64,000 bases of DNA from Aliidongia dinghuensis. GTDB lineage: Bacteria; Pseudomonadota; Alphaproteobacteria; ATCC43930; CGMCC-115725. A program made the translations under genes and the position numbers. Positions 41,171 to 49,382 of this stretch are shown here, one piece after another (positions within the stretch are counted from its first letter, which is position 1; every line of letters starts with the position of its first letter). The notes below the pieces were generated by a model. It worked only from the letters and a program-made list of their open reading frames with translations, was not told the origin of the DNA and did not search any database. Location: the NCBI RefSeq assembly GCF_014643535.1, contig NZ_BMJQ01000023.1:36355-100354 (forward strand), read 5' to 3'.

Positions 41171-42577
41171 ATGACCGCATATTCACCGTTCGACCGAGAT
41201 CTGAAAGACCTGGAAGCGAGACACCTCGAAGCCCTCCGACAGACGGCCGAAGGCTGGTACATCGAATACAAACGCGAGGTGCCGAATGCTGCCTCCATCG
41301 CGAAATCGATTTCGGCATTCGCCAACACCTATGGCGGATGGGTTTTCTACGGCGTCGAGGAGAAGTCCGGAGAGGATGAGGTAGCAGGTGCGTTTCCGGG
41401 CGTGCCGCGTTCCGACGTTGACGCGAGCCTTCAGCGCATCCGCCAAGCGATTGCGGGACACTTGAACCCCTCGCCGCATTTCGATGTGAAGGCGCTTTGG
41501 GGGCCATGTGATGACATCGGACTGCTGGCCGACCGGGCCGTGATCTGCATCCAGGTGCCCTGGGGTCCAAACGCTCCTCACGTCCACAAGAGTGGTCAAA
41601 TCTATCGCCGCGTCGCTGCCGGATCTGAGCCTAAACCCGAGAACGACCGTTTCGTTTTGGATCAGCTGTTTCGGCGCGCTGACGACCTGCGCGAGCAGTA
41701 TCGAGATTGGGTAAATGACGACCCGGAGTTATCGACCGGAGAGAAAGAACGGCCTTACATCCGGCTTATGCTGACCGCTGACCTCTGGCGTGATCGCGGA
41801 GCTTGGAGCTATGTCGAGGTCAACGAAGTTCGTGAGATTATGCAGCAGACGCAGGGGATATTTGGCGGAATCTCGTTCGACACCGTCTACACAACAAATG
41901 TCGGCTTCGTCGGCCGACAGGTCCGAAACAATAACCCATTCGATTTCGGGCTAACTTGGAGCTTAAGGGGCGCAACGTCGATCAGTGATATCGTCATCCC
42001 ACTTCATTTCTATACACCCGACCAGGTGAGTGCTTTACCCGACGCAATGGATGGCTATGAGCACATCGATCGTTTCGCGGGGCTGCTACAGCGAAGTGGA
42101 CACGCAAGCCCTCGGGTTGTTGATCTCAACCACCTCTTCCTCGTGCTTCTCTGCATAGTCGAGATCCAACGGCGGCTGCTGACCAGGGCAGGTTGGACGC
42201 AAAGCTATTTTGCAAAAGCGCGACTGCTCAACGTATGGCGTACCATTCCGTTTCTGGATGTCGCCCCCGTGCTGGACCTGTTTGAACAGCACGGGATTCC
42301 TATGGGCCTTGCCAACACCGTCACCTCCCCAAGTGGATCGACGCCAGAATCATTTGCAGAGATCGATCCGTTCGCTCAGCACGAACTGGAACCGACAAAG
42401 GTTTTACTCCAAGCCGTTTTATTATTTCTTCCGATAGCGCGAGCCTACGGAATTCCGCAGTGGATCGAGTACGGCCCCGGAGAAACCGCCGCAATGTACT
42501 ATGAGCAGCTTATTCAGGCCGGCAACCGCGCAACGGAGGCACAACGGCGCCGTTTGGAACGCGCACGGAGAATCTGA
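41171..42577 (+). CDS. AlbA_2 (Schlafen-like) domain protein of unknown function
   Basis: A ~468-residue protein. The N-terminal ~130 residues show the AlbA_2/divergent AAA_4 pattern: EGWYIEYKREV, then ASIAKSISAFANTYGGWVFYGVE, and VICIQVPWGPNAPHVHKSGQIYRRV. This domain is shared with Schlafen proteins and binds nucleic acid or acts as an RNase in some members. The C-terminal ~320 residues are not recognised. I chose ATG 41,171 (MTAYSPFDRDL), where family similarity starts; ATG 41,120 is possible. The gene is alone and ends next to a long perfect inverted repeat shared with the convergent XRE gene. Confidence 0.75.
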   Translation: MTAYSPFDRDLKDLEARHLEALRQTAEGWYIEYKREVPNAASIAKSISAFANTYGGWVFYGVEEKSGEDEVAGAFPGVPRSDVDASLQRIRQAIAGHLNPSPHFDVKALWGPCDDIGLLADRAVICIQVPWGPNAPHVHKSGQIYRRVAAGSEPKPENDRFVLDQLFRRADDLREQYRDWVNDDPELSTGEKERPYIRLMLTADLWRDRGAWSYVEVNEVREIMQQTQGIFGGISFDTVYTTNVGFVGRQVRNNNPFDFGLTWSLRGATSISDIVIPLHFYTPDQVSALPDAMDGYEHIDRFAGLLQRSGHASPRVVDLNHLFLVLLCIVEIQRRLLTRAGWTQSYFAKARLLNVWRTIPFLDVAPVLDLFEQHGIPMGLANTVTSPSGSTPESFAEIDPFAQHELEPTKVLLQAVLLFLPIARAYGIPQWIEYGPGETAAMYYEQLIQAGNRATEAQRRRLERARRI

Positions 42578-42651
42578 CGTTCAAGCGATACGCAGATCTA
42601 AAACTGGTTCCCGCGCCGCCTGAAACGCGCTTCAGTCATCACCTTTTTCCT

Positions 42652-42696
42652 GAGTCGTCCATGATCAATCGTCTACCGATTGATCATGGACGACTC
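42652..42696. repeat. 20-bp perfect inverted repeat, bidirectional terminator candidate
   Basis: GAGTCGTCCATGATCAATCG (42,652-42,671) and its exact complement (42,677-42,696) surround the loop TCTAC, midway between two convergent genes. Both ends contain a GANTC methylation site. No long T run follows, so it may be a terminator, an mRNA stabiliser or a protein site. Confidence 0.75.
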
Positions 42697-42713
42697 GTCA
42701 GGCCCTCACTTGA

Positions 42714-43061
42714 CTACCGCCCCCGGTTCGAGAGCAGCAATTGGATCACGCCCGCCATGATCTGACGCTCGGTGGCGCTCAGAAGCTTCGCCAGCTCTGA
42801 AATATCCTCGACTGACACCGCCTTCGCCGGCTCGGTCGATCCCGCCGTATCGGAGTGGAAAAGCTCAACGACATCGACGCCAAAATGCTTTGCGAACAGG
42901 CCGAGCATAGTGACGCTCGGGACGGTCGCCCCATTTTCCACTCTCGAAATTGTTTCCGCCGATTTTCCAACGAGTGACGCCAAGCGGACTTGGCTAAGGC
43001 CACGTGCTTCGCGCAGTTCGCGGATACGGCTCCCCACCCTGAGGCCGATTTCGCTCGTCAT
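42714..43061 (-). CDS. XRE family regulator
   Basis: A 115-residue DNA-binding protein. The Cro/CI-type helix-turn-helix spans about 9-65 (IRELREARGLSQVRLASLVGKSAETISRVENGATVPSVTMLGLFAKHFGV) and is followed by a short helical tail that may mediate dimerisation. I chose ATG 43,061 (MTSEIGLRVG). It is divergent from the 43,367-46,793 gene cluster, with a palindrome between them, so it is the likely repressor of that cluster. Confidence 0.87.
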   Translation of the reverse strand: MTSEIGLRVGSRIRELREARGLSQVRLASLVGKSAETISRVENGATVPSVTMLGLFAKHFGVDVVELFHSDTAGSTEPAKAVSVEDISELAKLLSATERQIMAGVIQLLLSNRGR

Positions 43062-43366
43062 TGGGGCATAGTGGCGCGAATGGTCCGTCGGCTCCAATGA
43101 CGTAATATGCCGTATATTTCTTGACTCTATATGTGGGCAGCAGATAAGCCTGATTTCCGAAGGCGAGCGACCGATCCCCCATCATCCACGCAACCTCGCA
43201 AAGCCTTCTGTTTCCAATTTCCCGCGCGCCGGACATGAGAAAACTCGCCGCTGGAGTTCTCTAAAACCGCAAGGGTCCAGCCGCTCCGGCTGAAACGTCT
43301 CCACCATCGTTCCGTCTCGCTCCGACCATTCAGCGGCGGCGCGCGTACCCCCATGCACGAGGGAAT
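43062..43366. other. Divergent control region of the XRE gene and the AAA+/phosphatase cluster
   Basis: A 305-bp gene-free stretch. The part nearest the XRE gene is AT-rich and holds AATAT-GCCGT-ATATT (43,104-43,118) and TTGACT (43,121-43,126), a possible -35 element for the rightward cluster with only a weak -10 (ATAAGC) 17 bp on. GAGGG lies just ahead of the 43,367 start. Confidence 0.5.
43104..43118. promoter_or_regulatory. XRE operator candidate
   Basis: AATAT and ATATT are inverted copies around GCCGT, 43 bp before the XRE start and directly beside a TTGACT -35 candidate. Position and symmetry fit autoregulation and control of the divergent cluster. Confidence 0.45.
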
Positions 43367-44248
43367 ATGCCAGTCTGGAAAATCATCGACATCAGCGGCG
43401 AGCCCGTTGATCTGGCCTGTTGGCAGCTAATCTTCGATCCCGTCCGTGGCGGCCGACATCTGGTCGGGCTCGCCGGAGACAACGGTGACGCCCGGGTCAC
43501 GAGCCCGATCACTTCCTTCGAACAATCCAGCAGGCTTGCCATGGCGCAATCAGGCCAGGCCTACCGCTTGGTCGGGCCAGCGGGATTGTCTCGCGACACC
43601 GCTTATGTGCTTGGACAGTTTTGCCGTTCACGCAGCCTTTGCGGCGACCTGATACGCAACGAGTCTCACCTCGTCGAGAACCCGAACGTTGATTTCGGGA
43701 TCCTGCTCGCCCCCAGTCGAAAGCCACCTCTCCGGTTTATCCATCTGAATGGCTTGCCGGGGGCCGGCGCCGCAGAGGTTGGCCAAACACTTGCCGGTGC
43801 CTTCGACGGCCGTCTGCTCGACCATCGAAAAGTTCTGCAGATGTCGTCCGCAATCATGGGCTCCACCGACGCTTCGCGGAGTGCGGCACTGGCAAGAAGC
43901 CGTGCGGTCACAATTCTCCACGCGCTCGCTCACTCGTCCAGCGACCCGATCGTCATCAACGACAGACTGCTCGCAGACATCGATGAGGACGAGAAGGCCA
44001 TCGCCGAGCTTGCTGAGCTGTCGTTGCTCTATGACGCCCGCCTGCTTGCGGTCACACTCGTCGCCGCCAATCGGCAGTCTTCGGAGCGCCGCGACTCGGA
44101 AACCGAGGTGCACCGGCCCTTGCTATCCGACGAGATCTACCAGCGGTACTCCGTGCGGAGCGTGGCGGTCGATACGACCGGCCTAAGCACCGAGGAGACC
44201 GCCGCCGAAGTCATGAAGCACACGCTCGCGAACGATTCGGGCGTCTAG
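43367..44248 (+). CDS. Fusion of small unknown domain and degenerate P-loop kinase-like domain
   Basis: A 293-residue protein. Residues 1-95 form a domain also found alone in the next gene (shared pattern: W-Q-I/L-I, G..HLVG, ITSFEQ/VTAFDQ, G..Y.LVG..G, YVLG). Residues about 122-285 look like a zeta-toxin or small-molecule kinase P-loop fold (FIHLNGLPGAGAAEVGQTLAGAF), ending YSVRSVAVDTTGLSTEETAAEV. In the Walker A loop the Lys and Ser/Thr are replaced by Ala135 and Ala136, so ATP phosphotransfer is probably lost. It begins the cluster with the AAA+ ATPase and phosphatase. The function is unknown; a pseudokinase sensor or antitoxin-like partner is conceivable. Confidence 0.7.
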   Translation: MPVWKIIDISGEPVDLACWQLIFDPVRGGRHLVGLAGDNGDARVTSPITSFEQSSRLAMAQSGQAYRLVGPAGLSRDTAYVLGQFCRSRSLCGDLIRNESHLVENPNVDFGILLAPSRKPPLRFIHLNGLPGAGAAEVGQTLAGAFDGRLLDHRKVLQMSSAIMGSTDASRSAALARSRAVTILHALAHSSSDPIVINDRLLADIDEDEKAIAELAELSLLYDARLLAVTLVAANRQSSERRDSETEVHRPLLSDEIYQRYSVRSVAVDTTGLSTEETAAEVMKHTLANDSGV

Positions 44249-44365
44249 CCGTCGTTCGTCCCGCCCACGCCTCCAACCGTCCAAAAGGCAGATTTGAGCA
44301 CTGCCTCAAGCGCGCCCGACGATGTTCGGTGCGAGACGGTATGCCCTCATTGAGGAAACAGAAAA

Positions 44366-44698
44366 ATGCCCGTTTGGCCGATCCCGCCAGTCGAAATCCA
44401 GCCGGTGATCACACTCGATCGCTGGCAAATCATTCGGCTCCCGAACGGCGACTGCCACTTCGTCGGCTACAATCCAGCCGGGCTCGAAGGCCGAGTCTCC
44501 AACATCGTCACCGCGTTCGACCAAGCTCGCATGCGGGCGCGGACAAAGTCCGGCCGAATCTATGAACTTGTTGGCGCCCCCGGCTGGAGCAAACACGCTC
44601 AGTACGTGCTCGGCCGTTGGTGCGCCCTCAACAGTATCGAGGTCGGCGCCCTGGAGTATGTGACGCCGGCCGCCCTTGCCGGATTGCCGATCGAATGA
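44366..44698 (+). CDS. Small protein, stand-alone copy of the cluster's N-terminal domain
   Basis: A 110-residue protein homologous to residues 1-95 of the preceding protein: WQIIRLPNGDCHFVGYNP, IVTAFDQARMRARTKSGRIYELVG and SKHAQYVLGRWCALN. The aromatic and glycine positions suggest a small beta-rich fold of the SH3 or OB size. Its stop overlaps the AAA+ gene start (ATGA), so it is translated with the ATPase and may be its adaptor or subunit. No family name is recognised. Confidence 0.72.
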   Translation: MPVWPIPPVEIQPVITLDRWQIIRLPNGDCHFVGYNPAGLEGRVSNIVTAFDQARMRARTKSGRIYELVGAPGWSKHAQYVLGRWCALNSIEVGALEYVTPAALAGLPIE

Positions 44699-46152
44699 AT
44701 GCCCAAACTGAGGACCCATCCTACGGCACGCCACTAGACGGATTCGATCTGCTGAGCCTCTGGCGCACCATGCCACTTTCGCACATCGACCCGGCTTTGC
44801 TTCAGCGGCTGAGCGGTGCGCTTATTGGCCATGCGCGCAGATGCGAGCCCAACACTGAGCGCGGGGACCTTTTGCTCCGCGCCCAAGGGCGCGATGCCAG
44901 CGCCTGGCTGGCGCTCGCCGAAGTCTATGCTACGACGCTTGCCCGGCTCTGGTCTTCGGACGACGCGATTGCGAACGCGAGAGACCGGTATTGCAGCTGC
45001 CTCCTGGTGGCTGCCGCGCTCAAATCCGAGTTGGCCGCCGTGGTGCTCGCGGTGCGTCTCGCCCGAACCGAGCTGCAGGGGACGGACATCCAACTGCGCT
45101 TGGAAGCGCTTCAGGAGCTGGCAGAGACGCTTGATGCCGCATCTCCCGTCGGGCAGCTCCGGATGATGGTTGCCACGGAACTTGGCAACAAGCCGAACGA
45201 TCGAGAGAAGATTGAGCCCGCTTCGGAGCGCGATGAGGAGAGCGAGGCCGCCGCTCGCCCCAGCATGCGGGTCCTCCTGCAGAAGCCGCAGAAGCCTTCC
45301 GACCGCGACATGAAGGTGATCGTCGAGTCGTTTGCGCCGCTGGAGAAGCCGGTCGAGTTGCTGCAGGCACCGGATGCTCTCTGGCTCGCCACGGAATTGC
45401 GCGAGCAATTCCCCTGGCTCGGCGCCGCCATAGACGACATAGCGTCCGAGCTTGCATTGGCGCAGCGACTCGGCCGAAACACGTTCCAGCTGCCGCCGAC
45501 ATTGTTCGTCGGCGATCCCGGTGTCGGGAAATCGACGTTCGCCCGCTGGCTCGGTCTGCTGGCCGGCGTGCCGACAACGACGCTCATGGCGGGAGGCGCC
45601 TCGGACAATCGGACGCTGGCGGGAACCGCGAGGGGCTGGAGCAGCGCCACACCGTGTTTCCCCTTAGAAACGATTCGGCGCACTCGCATCGCAAACCCCA
45701 TCGTCCTCGTCGAGGAGATTGATAAATCCGCCAGCAACAGCCGAGCGGGACGGATTGCAGACACGCTGCTAGGCATGACCGACCCGCTGCTCTCGCGGCG
45801 CTGGCTCGACGAATGTCTCCAGGTCGAGGTAGACCTTTCGCAGGTCACCTGGATTCTGACCGCCAATCGCTTGGATCGCGTACCGCCGGCTCTCCGCGCA
45901 CGGTGCCGGATCCTGCGGTTCCCACGGCCGCGCGCCATCGACTTCGAGGTGCTGCTCGCGGGCATCCTGCGCGACATCGCCGAGCACTATGGCGTCAAAA
46001 GCGACATGCTGCCCGAACTGGGTAGCGACGTCGTCGAGCGCCTCAGGGACGGTTTCAGCCGGGGCAATCTCCAGGCCCGGCAGCTCAGCAACCTTGTCCG
46101 CCGGGCGCTCGCGCTGCAGGTCGCAGCCGACTCGGTGGAGCCACGCCATTGA
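44695..46152 (+). CDS. AAA+ ATPase with Lon-like module
   Basis: A 485-residue protein. The N-terminal ~200 residues are helical and unrecognised. The AAA+ module spans about 225-470: Walker A GDPGVGKST at 273-281, Walker B IVLVEEIDK at 336-344, sensor 1 in TWILTANRLDRVPPALRARCRIL with the arginine-finger region, and a helical lid. It resembles the ATPase part of Lon-type AAA+ proteins but has no protease domain. It likely remodels a protein or nucleic-acid partner. It overlaps both neighbours by 4 bp, showing one translational unit with the small protein and the phosphatase. Confidence 0.85.
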   Translation: MNAQTEDPSYGTPLDGFDLLSLWRTMPLSHIDPALLQRLSGALIGHARRCEPNTERGDLLLRAQGRDASAWLALAEVYATTLARLWSSDDAIANARDRYCSCLLVAAALKSELAAVVLAVRLARTELQGTDIQLRLEALQELAETLDAASPVGQLRMMVATELGNKPNDREKIEPASERDEESEAAARPSMRVLLQKPQKPSDRDMKVIVESFAPLEKPVELLQAPDALWLATELREQFPWLGAAIDDIASELALAQRLGRNTFQLPPTLFVGDPGVGKSTFARWLGLLAGVPTTTLMAGGASDNRTLAGTARGWSSATPCFPLETIRRTRIANPIVLVEEIDKSASNSRAGRIADTLLGMTDPLLSRRWLDECLQVEVDLSQVTWILTANRLDRVPPALRARCRILRFPRPRAIDFEVLLAGILRDIAEHYGVKSDMLPELGSDVVERLRDGFSRGNLQARQLSNLVRRALALQVAADSVEPRH

Positions 46153-46793
46153 GCTATTCCGGTCCCACAATCGAGATCGCCGGGGCGAGCCGCGCGCGCC
46201 GAGTGAAGCGACGCTTCGATGCCGTCATCACGATCGAAGATCCTGGCCTGCCGCCGAGCCGGCGGGTGCGGTTTCACCGAGTGCCGCACCCGGACCACCT
46301 GGTGCTTATTTTCGAAGATCTTGATGAACCGCACCCGCCCATCATCACGGCGACCATCGAGCACGTCGAGGCCGCGATCAGCTTCGCGCGCGAGCGGCCG
46401 GCGGCGTCGCTTCTGGTGCATTGCCATGCAGGTATCGGCCGGAGCCCTGCGATCGCGCTCGCGATCATCGCCGATCGATTGGGGTCAGGGTTCGAGCCGG
46501 AGGCGCTCGGCGAGCTGTTGCGCCTCAGGCCGATGGCGGTACCGAACTTGCTCGCGATTAAGCATGCCGATGCAGCGTTGGACCGAAACGGCAAGCTGCT
46601 GGCTCTCGTCGAAGAATGGGATGGCCGGCACCCGCGCAATAGGCAGCGTCGCGCGCTGAATCGGCAGGCCATTCTCGATGCCTACCCAAGCCTGCGGCGC
46701 AAACATGGGCCGGCCAGACTGAACGACAGTTTCGGCGCCGATCGCGTCGCTCTAAAGGGCCCATTGTCGTCGGACATTGAGTTCGATTTCTAG
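46149..46793 (+). CDS. Cysteine-based (dual-specificity-like) phosphatase with appended tail
   Basis: A 214-residue protein with the Cys-phosphatase signature HCHAGIGRS: Cys92 and Arg98 are the catalytic pair, and an upstream EDLDEPHPPI loop could supply the acid. It should remove phosphate from Tyr, Ser/Thr or another phosphoester in the cytosol. TTG 46,149 overlaps the AAA+ stop. The last 20 residues (from FGADRVALKG) are nearly the same as the C-terminus of the antitoxin-like protein at 55,599-55,946, including the DNA, so the tail was acquired by recombination with a copy of that gene. Confidence 0.8.
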   Translation: MSYSGPTIEIAGASRARRVKRRFDAVITIEDPGLPPSRRVRFHRVPHPDHLVLIFEDLDEPHPPIITATIEHVEAAISFARERPAASLLVHCHAGIGRSPAIALAIIADRLGSGFEPEALGELLRLRPMAVPNLLAIKHADAALDRNGKLLALVEEWDGRHPRNRQRRALNRQAILDAYPSLRRKHGPARLNDSFGADRVALKGPLSSDIEFDF

Positions 46794-46858
46794 GTTGCTC
46801 GGAGACATGACGTCACCAACGAGGATCTCGTGCGCAAAAACAAAAGTACTTGGGATGA

Positions 46859-49282
46859 GTGATACGCCGTGATCAGCAAAGTAGCTCGATCGGGCCGAGT
46901 GCCGTCTTGAACGCGTCCACGCTCGCCCGCATGGTCTCGGACTTTTGTAGAGTTCGAGTTTCCCCCCTCCTTCCGCCTAGGGAAACCGAGGCATTCAGGC
47001 AATACCTAGTCGGTCTGGTCCAAACGCGAACTCAGCCACCGCGCATCAGCAAGGCCTATGGGTGGGAGCAGATCGCCATCGACAGCAAGCTGGATGCCAC
47101 CACGTTGGAGGCGATCAACGAGCAGCTGCGGCCCGTCCTTGATGCGATCGTTCGCGGTCTTCCGAAACTGCCGCCCCTTCCGAAGCCAAAGCGCAGCAAA
47201 CCGGCCCGAGCGATACCTGCTCCAATTGTCCCGCGAACTCCACCTATCGCCGTGGAGAGAGCGCCAAAGCGTTTGCGCAATGCGACAAGTGTCGCCACAG
47301 CCCCTCCGACCACGGATGCCGTCAGGGATGTCGAGGGGCTCCCTATGCCCGAGCTTCGAAGGAGGCGCGGCAGGTCACGCAAACCAGTTGTCGAATTTCC
47401 GGAGCCCCGGTGGTCCATTTGTGAGGAGCCCGCCGACTTTTTCGACGCACTGCGGACGCACATGCGGCGACATGGAGACTCGCCGAATTCGTTGTATCGC
47501 GCCGTAGCAGCGACCGGTGTCAAACTCGGGAAGTGGACGATCGACACGTGGTATCAAGGTCGCCGCGCGCCGCGCGCTCTCAACAGCATGTTGATCTTGA
47601 GCCGGATCGAGCGGCGATATCAGCTCCCTGACGGATATTTCGCCAGCCGGTTGCCCCACCGCAATCGCGCCCTCGTCGGACATGAGATCGAGGGAATTGC
47701 CGGCTCTGAAATGAGGCGTCTTGCCTGGCATCTTCCGAATGATTTCGCGTCCCGCTCGCCAATCGAACAGGAAGAGATCCTAGCTTGGGTCAGGACCAAC
47801 ATTGTCTCTGGGACGACCGAATATCGGCGCTTCCAATCCGCGAGCATGAAGCAGCGATACGCGCTCCGCTTTCCGGGGGTCTTCGGGCAGCATTCGGCTC
47901 GTTCAGAGCAAACTGAAGAAGGCGCGGAGGCGTCGGCCGACCCCGAGCTGGCATGGGGAACGCGCGTCGCGTCGAAAATGCTGACCGAGCAGATGTCGCG
48001 GCTGCTGCAATTCAAGACCTCAACGCTTGCCACTGCCGGCTTTCAACGTTCCGGTGTCTGGGGAGAAGAGACGGCTGCCCAGAAGCTTGAACATCTCGCG
48101 CTGATGTTCGGAGCGCTTGCTGCCGAGCCCCATGGGCCGGTCCAGGGGTTGGGAGTGCCTATCCGCAGTTTGTCCCTGGCCATGCTGATCTTCCCGGCAA
48201 CCTGGGACTGGTATGTGCAATGGCGCGAGCGCCGACGAGGCTTCTATACAAATTGGGAAGTCAACATGCTCAGCCTGGGCCTGGCCCTAGCCCGAGCTGA
48301 GACAGGTTGGCTCCGGCAATGCCCAGATTTGGCCGACACACTCCAGCCGATCGCAGGTTTGATCAGCGCTTCCGACATCGATGCGGCGCGGGCGAACTGG
48401 GGCGCTGCGTGCGACTCGGTTCACAAGCACAATCTCTCACGGATTAAGGAAATCCAACGAGTCGCCCGCGTCCATCGGGATCCGTTCGAACCGATCCTGC
48501 CGATCCTTGAGGCACCTAGCCCTGTTGGTGAATATCGCAAGATTGCCGAGGAAATCCTTAGGCGGATGCCCGATGAGAGGAGATACCCGAGAGCAGCCGC
48601 CGAAGCGGTGCGATCATTCCTGATGCTCAGGATCGGAATGCACCTCGGGGTCCGGCAAAAGAATATGCGTCAGCTGCTGTTCCGCCGACGGGGAGAGCCA
48701 GCCTCGACCGAGCGTTATCTTTCGGACCGGAAACGTGGCGAATTGCGTTGGAGCGAGCGAGATCACGGCTGGGAGGTGCTGATCCCCTCCATCGCGTTCA
48801 AGAACTCGGACTCCTCCTACTTCGGCGGGAAACCGTTCCGACTGCTGCTGCCCGACTTGGCTAATCTATACACTTTCATCGACAGCTATCTCGCTCGACA
48901 TCGCCCGGTTCTGCTCCATGGCGCCAACGATCCGGGAACCTTCTTTGTGAAAACCGCGAAAGAGACCTCATCGAGCGCTGCCTACAACCAGGCGACCTTC
49001 TACGAGGCCTGGCGGCTCATCATCCAGCGGTACGGGATCTACAATCCCTACACCGACCGGGGCGCCATCAAGGGGTTGCTGCCACACGGGCCGCATAACA
49101 TTCGGGACGTGTTGGCGACACATATTCTCAAGCAAACCGGATCCTTCGAGCAGGCGAGTTACGCAATTCAAGACACGCCGGATATGGTTGCCAAACATTA
49201 TGGCCGGTTCTTACCGCAGGATAAGGCAGCCCTTGCAGCAGGAATACTGAACAAAGTTTGGGAAGCGGCCTCCGCCGCATGA
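46859..49282 (+). CDS. Large tyrosine recombinase / integrase
   Basis: An 807-residue protein. The N-terminal ~190 residues include a Pro/Lys/Arg-rich linker, and the middle is unrecognised and helical. The C-terminal catalytic domain (about 560-795) shows Arg599 in GMHLGVRQKNMRQL, His746 and Arg749 in PHNIRDVLATH, His755, and the nucleophile Tyr781 in AKHYGRF. This set is the tyrosine-recombinase signature. It is about twice the usual integrase length. The start is GTG 46,859 or ATG 46,931 and is weakly supported. It follows the AAA+/phosphatase cluster by 65 bp and is flanked by pieces of an antitoxin-like gene, hinting that it moves this segment. Confidence 0.83.
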   Translation: MIRRDQQSSSIGPSAVLNASTLARMVSDFCRVRVSPLLPPRETEAFRQYLVGLVQTRTQPPRISKAYGWEQIAIDSKLDATTLEAINEQLRPVLDAIVRGLPKLPPLPKPKRSKPARAIPAPIVPRTPPIAVERAPKRLRNATSVATAPPTTDAVRDVEGLPMPELRRRRGRSRKPVVEFPEPRWSICEEPADFFDALRTHMRRHGDSPNSLYRAVAATGVKLGKWTIDTWYQGRRAPRALNSMLILSRIERRYQLPDGYFASRLPHRNRALVGHEIEGIAGSEMRRLAWHLPNDFASRSPIEQEEILAWVRTNIVSGTTEYRRFQSASMKQRYALRFPGVFGQHSARSEQTEEGAEASADPELAWGTRVASKMLTEQMSRLLQFKTSTLATAGFQRSGVWGEETAAQKLEHLALMFGALAAEPHGPVQGLGVPIRSLSLAMLIFPATWDWYVQWRERRRGFYTNWEVNMLSLGLALARAETGWLRQCPDLADTLQPIAGLISASDIDAARANWGAACDSVHKHNLSRIKEIQRVARVHRDPFEPILPILEAPSPVGEYRKIAEEILRRMPDERRYPRAAAEAVRSFLMLRIGMHLGVRQKNMRQLLFRRRGEPASTERYLSDRKRGELRWSERDHGWEVLIPSIAFKNSDSSYFGGKPFRLLLPDLANLYTFIDSYLARHRPVLLHGANDPGTFFVKTAKETSSSAAYNQATFYEAWRLIIQRYGIYNPYTDRGAIKGLLPHGPHNIRDVLATHILKQTGSFEQASYAIQDTPDMVAKHYGRFLPQDKAALAAGILNKVWEAASAA

Positions 49283-49286
49283 ATAC

Positions 49287-49382
49287 GATCGCCGCTCGGG
49301 TGTCGTCCAAGCTACGGGAACCCGCCAAGCGGCGTGCCGGCGTCACTGGCGGTTCGGCGCTTATGAACTGGCCCTCGTGGGG
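49287..49382 (+). pseudogene. Fragment of RHH antitoxin-like gene
   Basis: About 95 bp closely match bases 55,770-55,866 of the intact gene (ARVSSKLRE-AKRRAGVTG-S), starting right after the recombinase stop. A 1-base deletion relative to the intact copy shifts the frame, and similarity ends near 49,382. The matching 3' end of such a gene lies at 46,731-46,793, on the other side of the recombinase. Confidence 0.75.
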
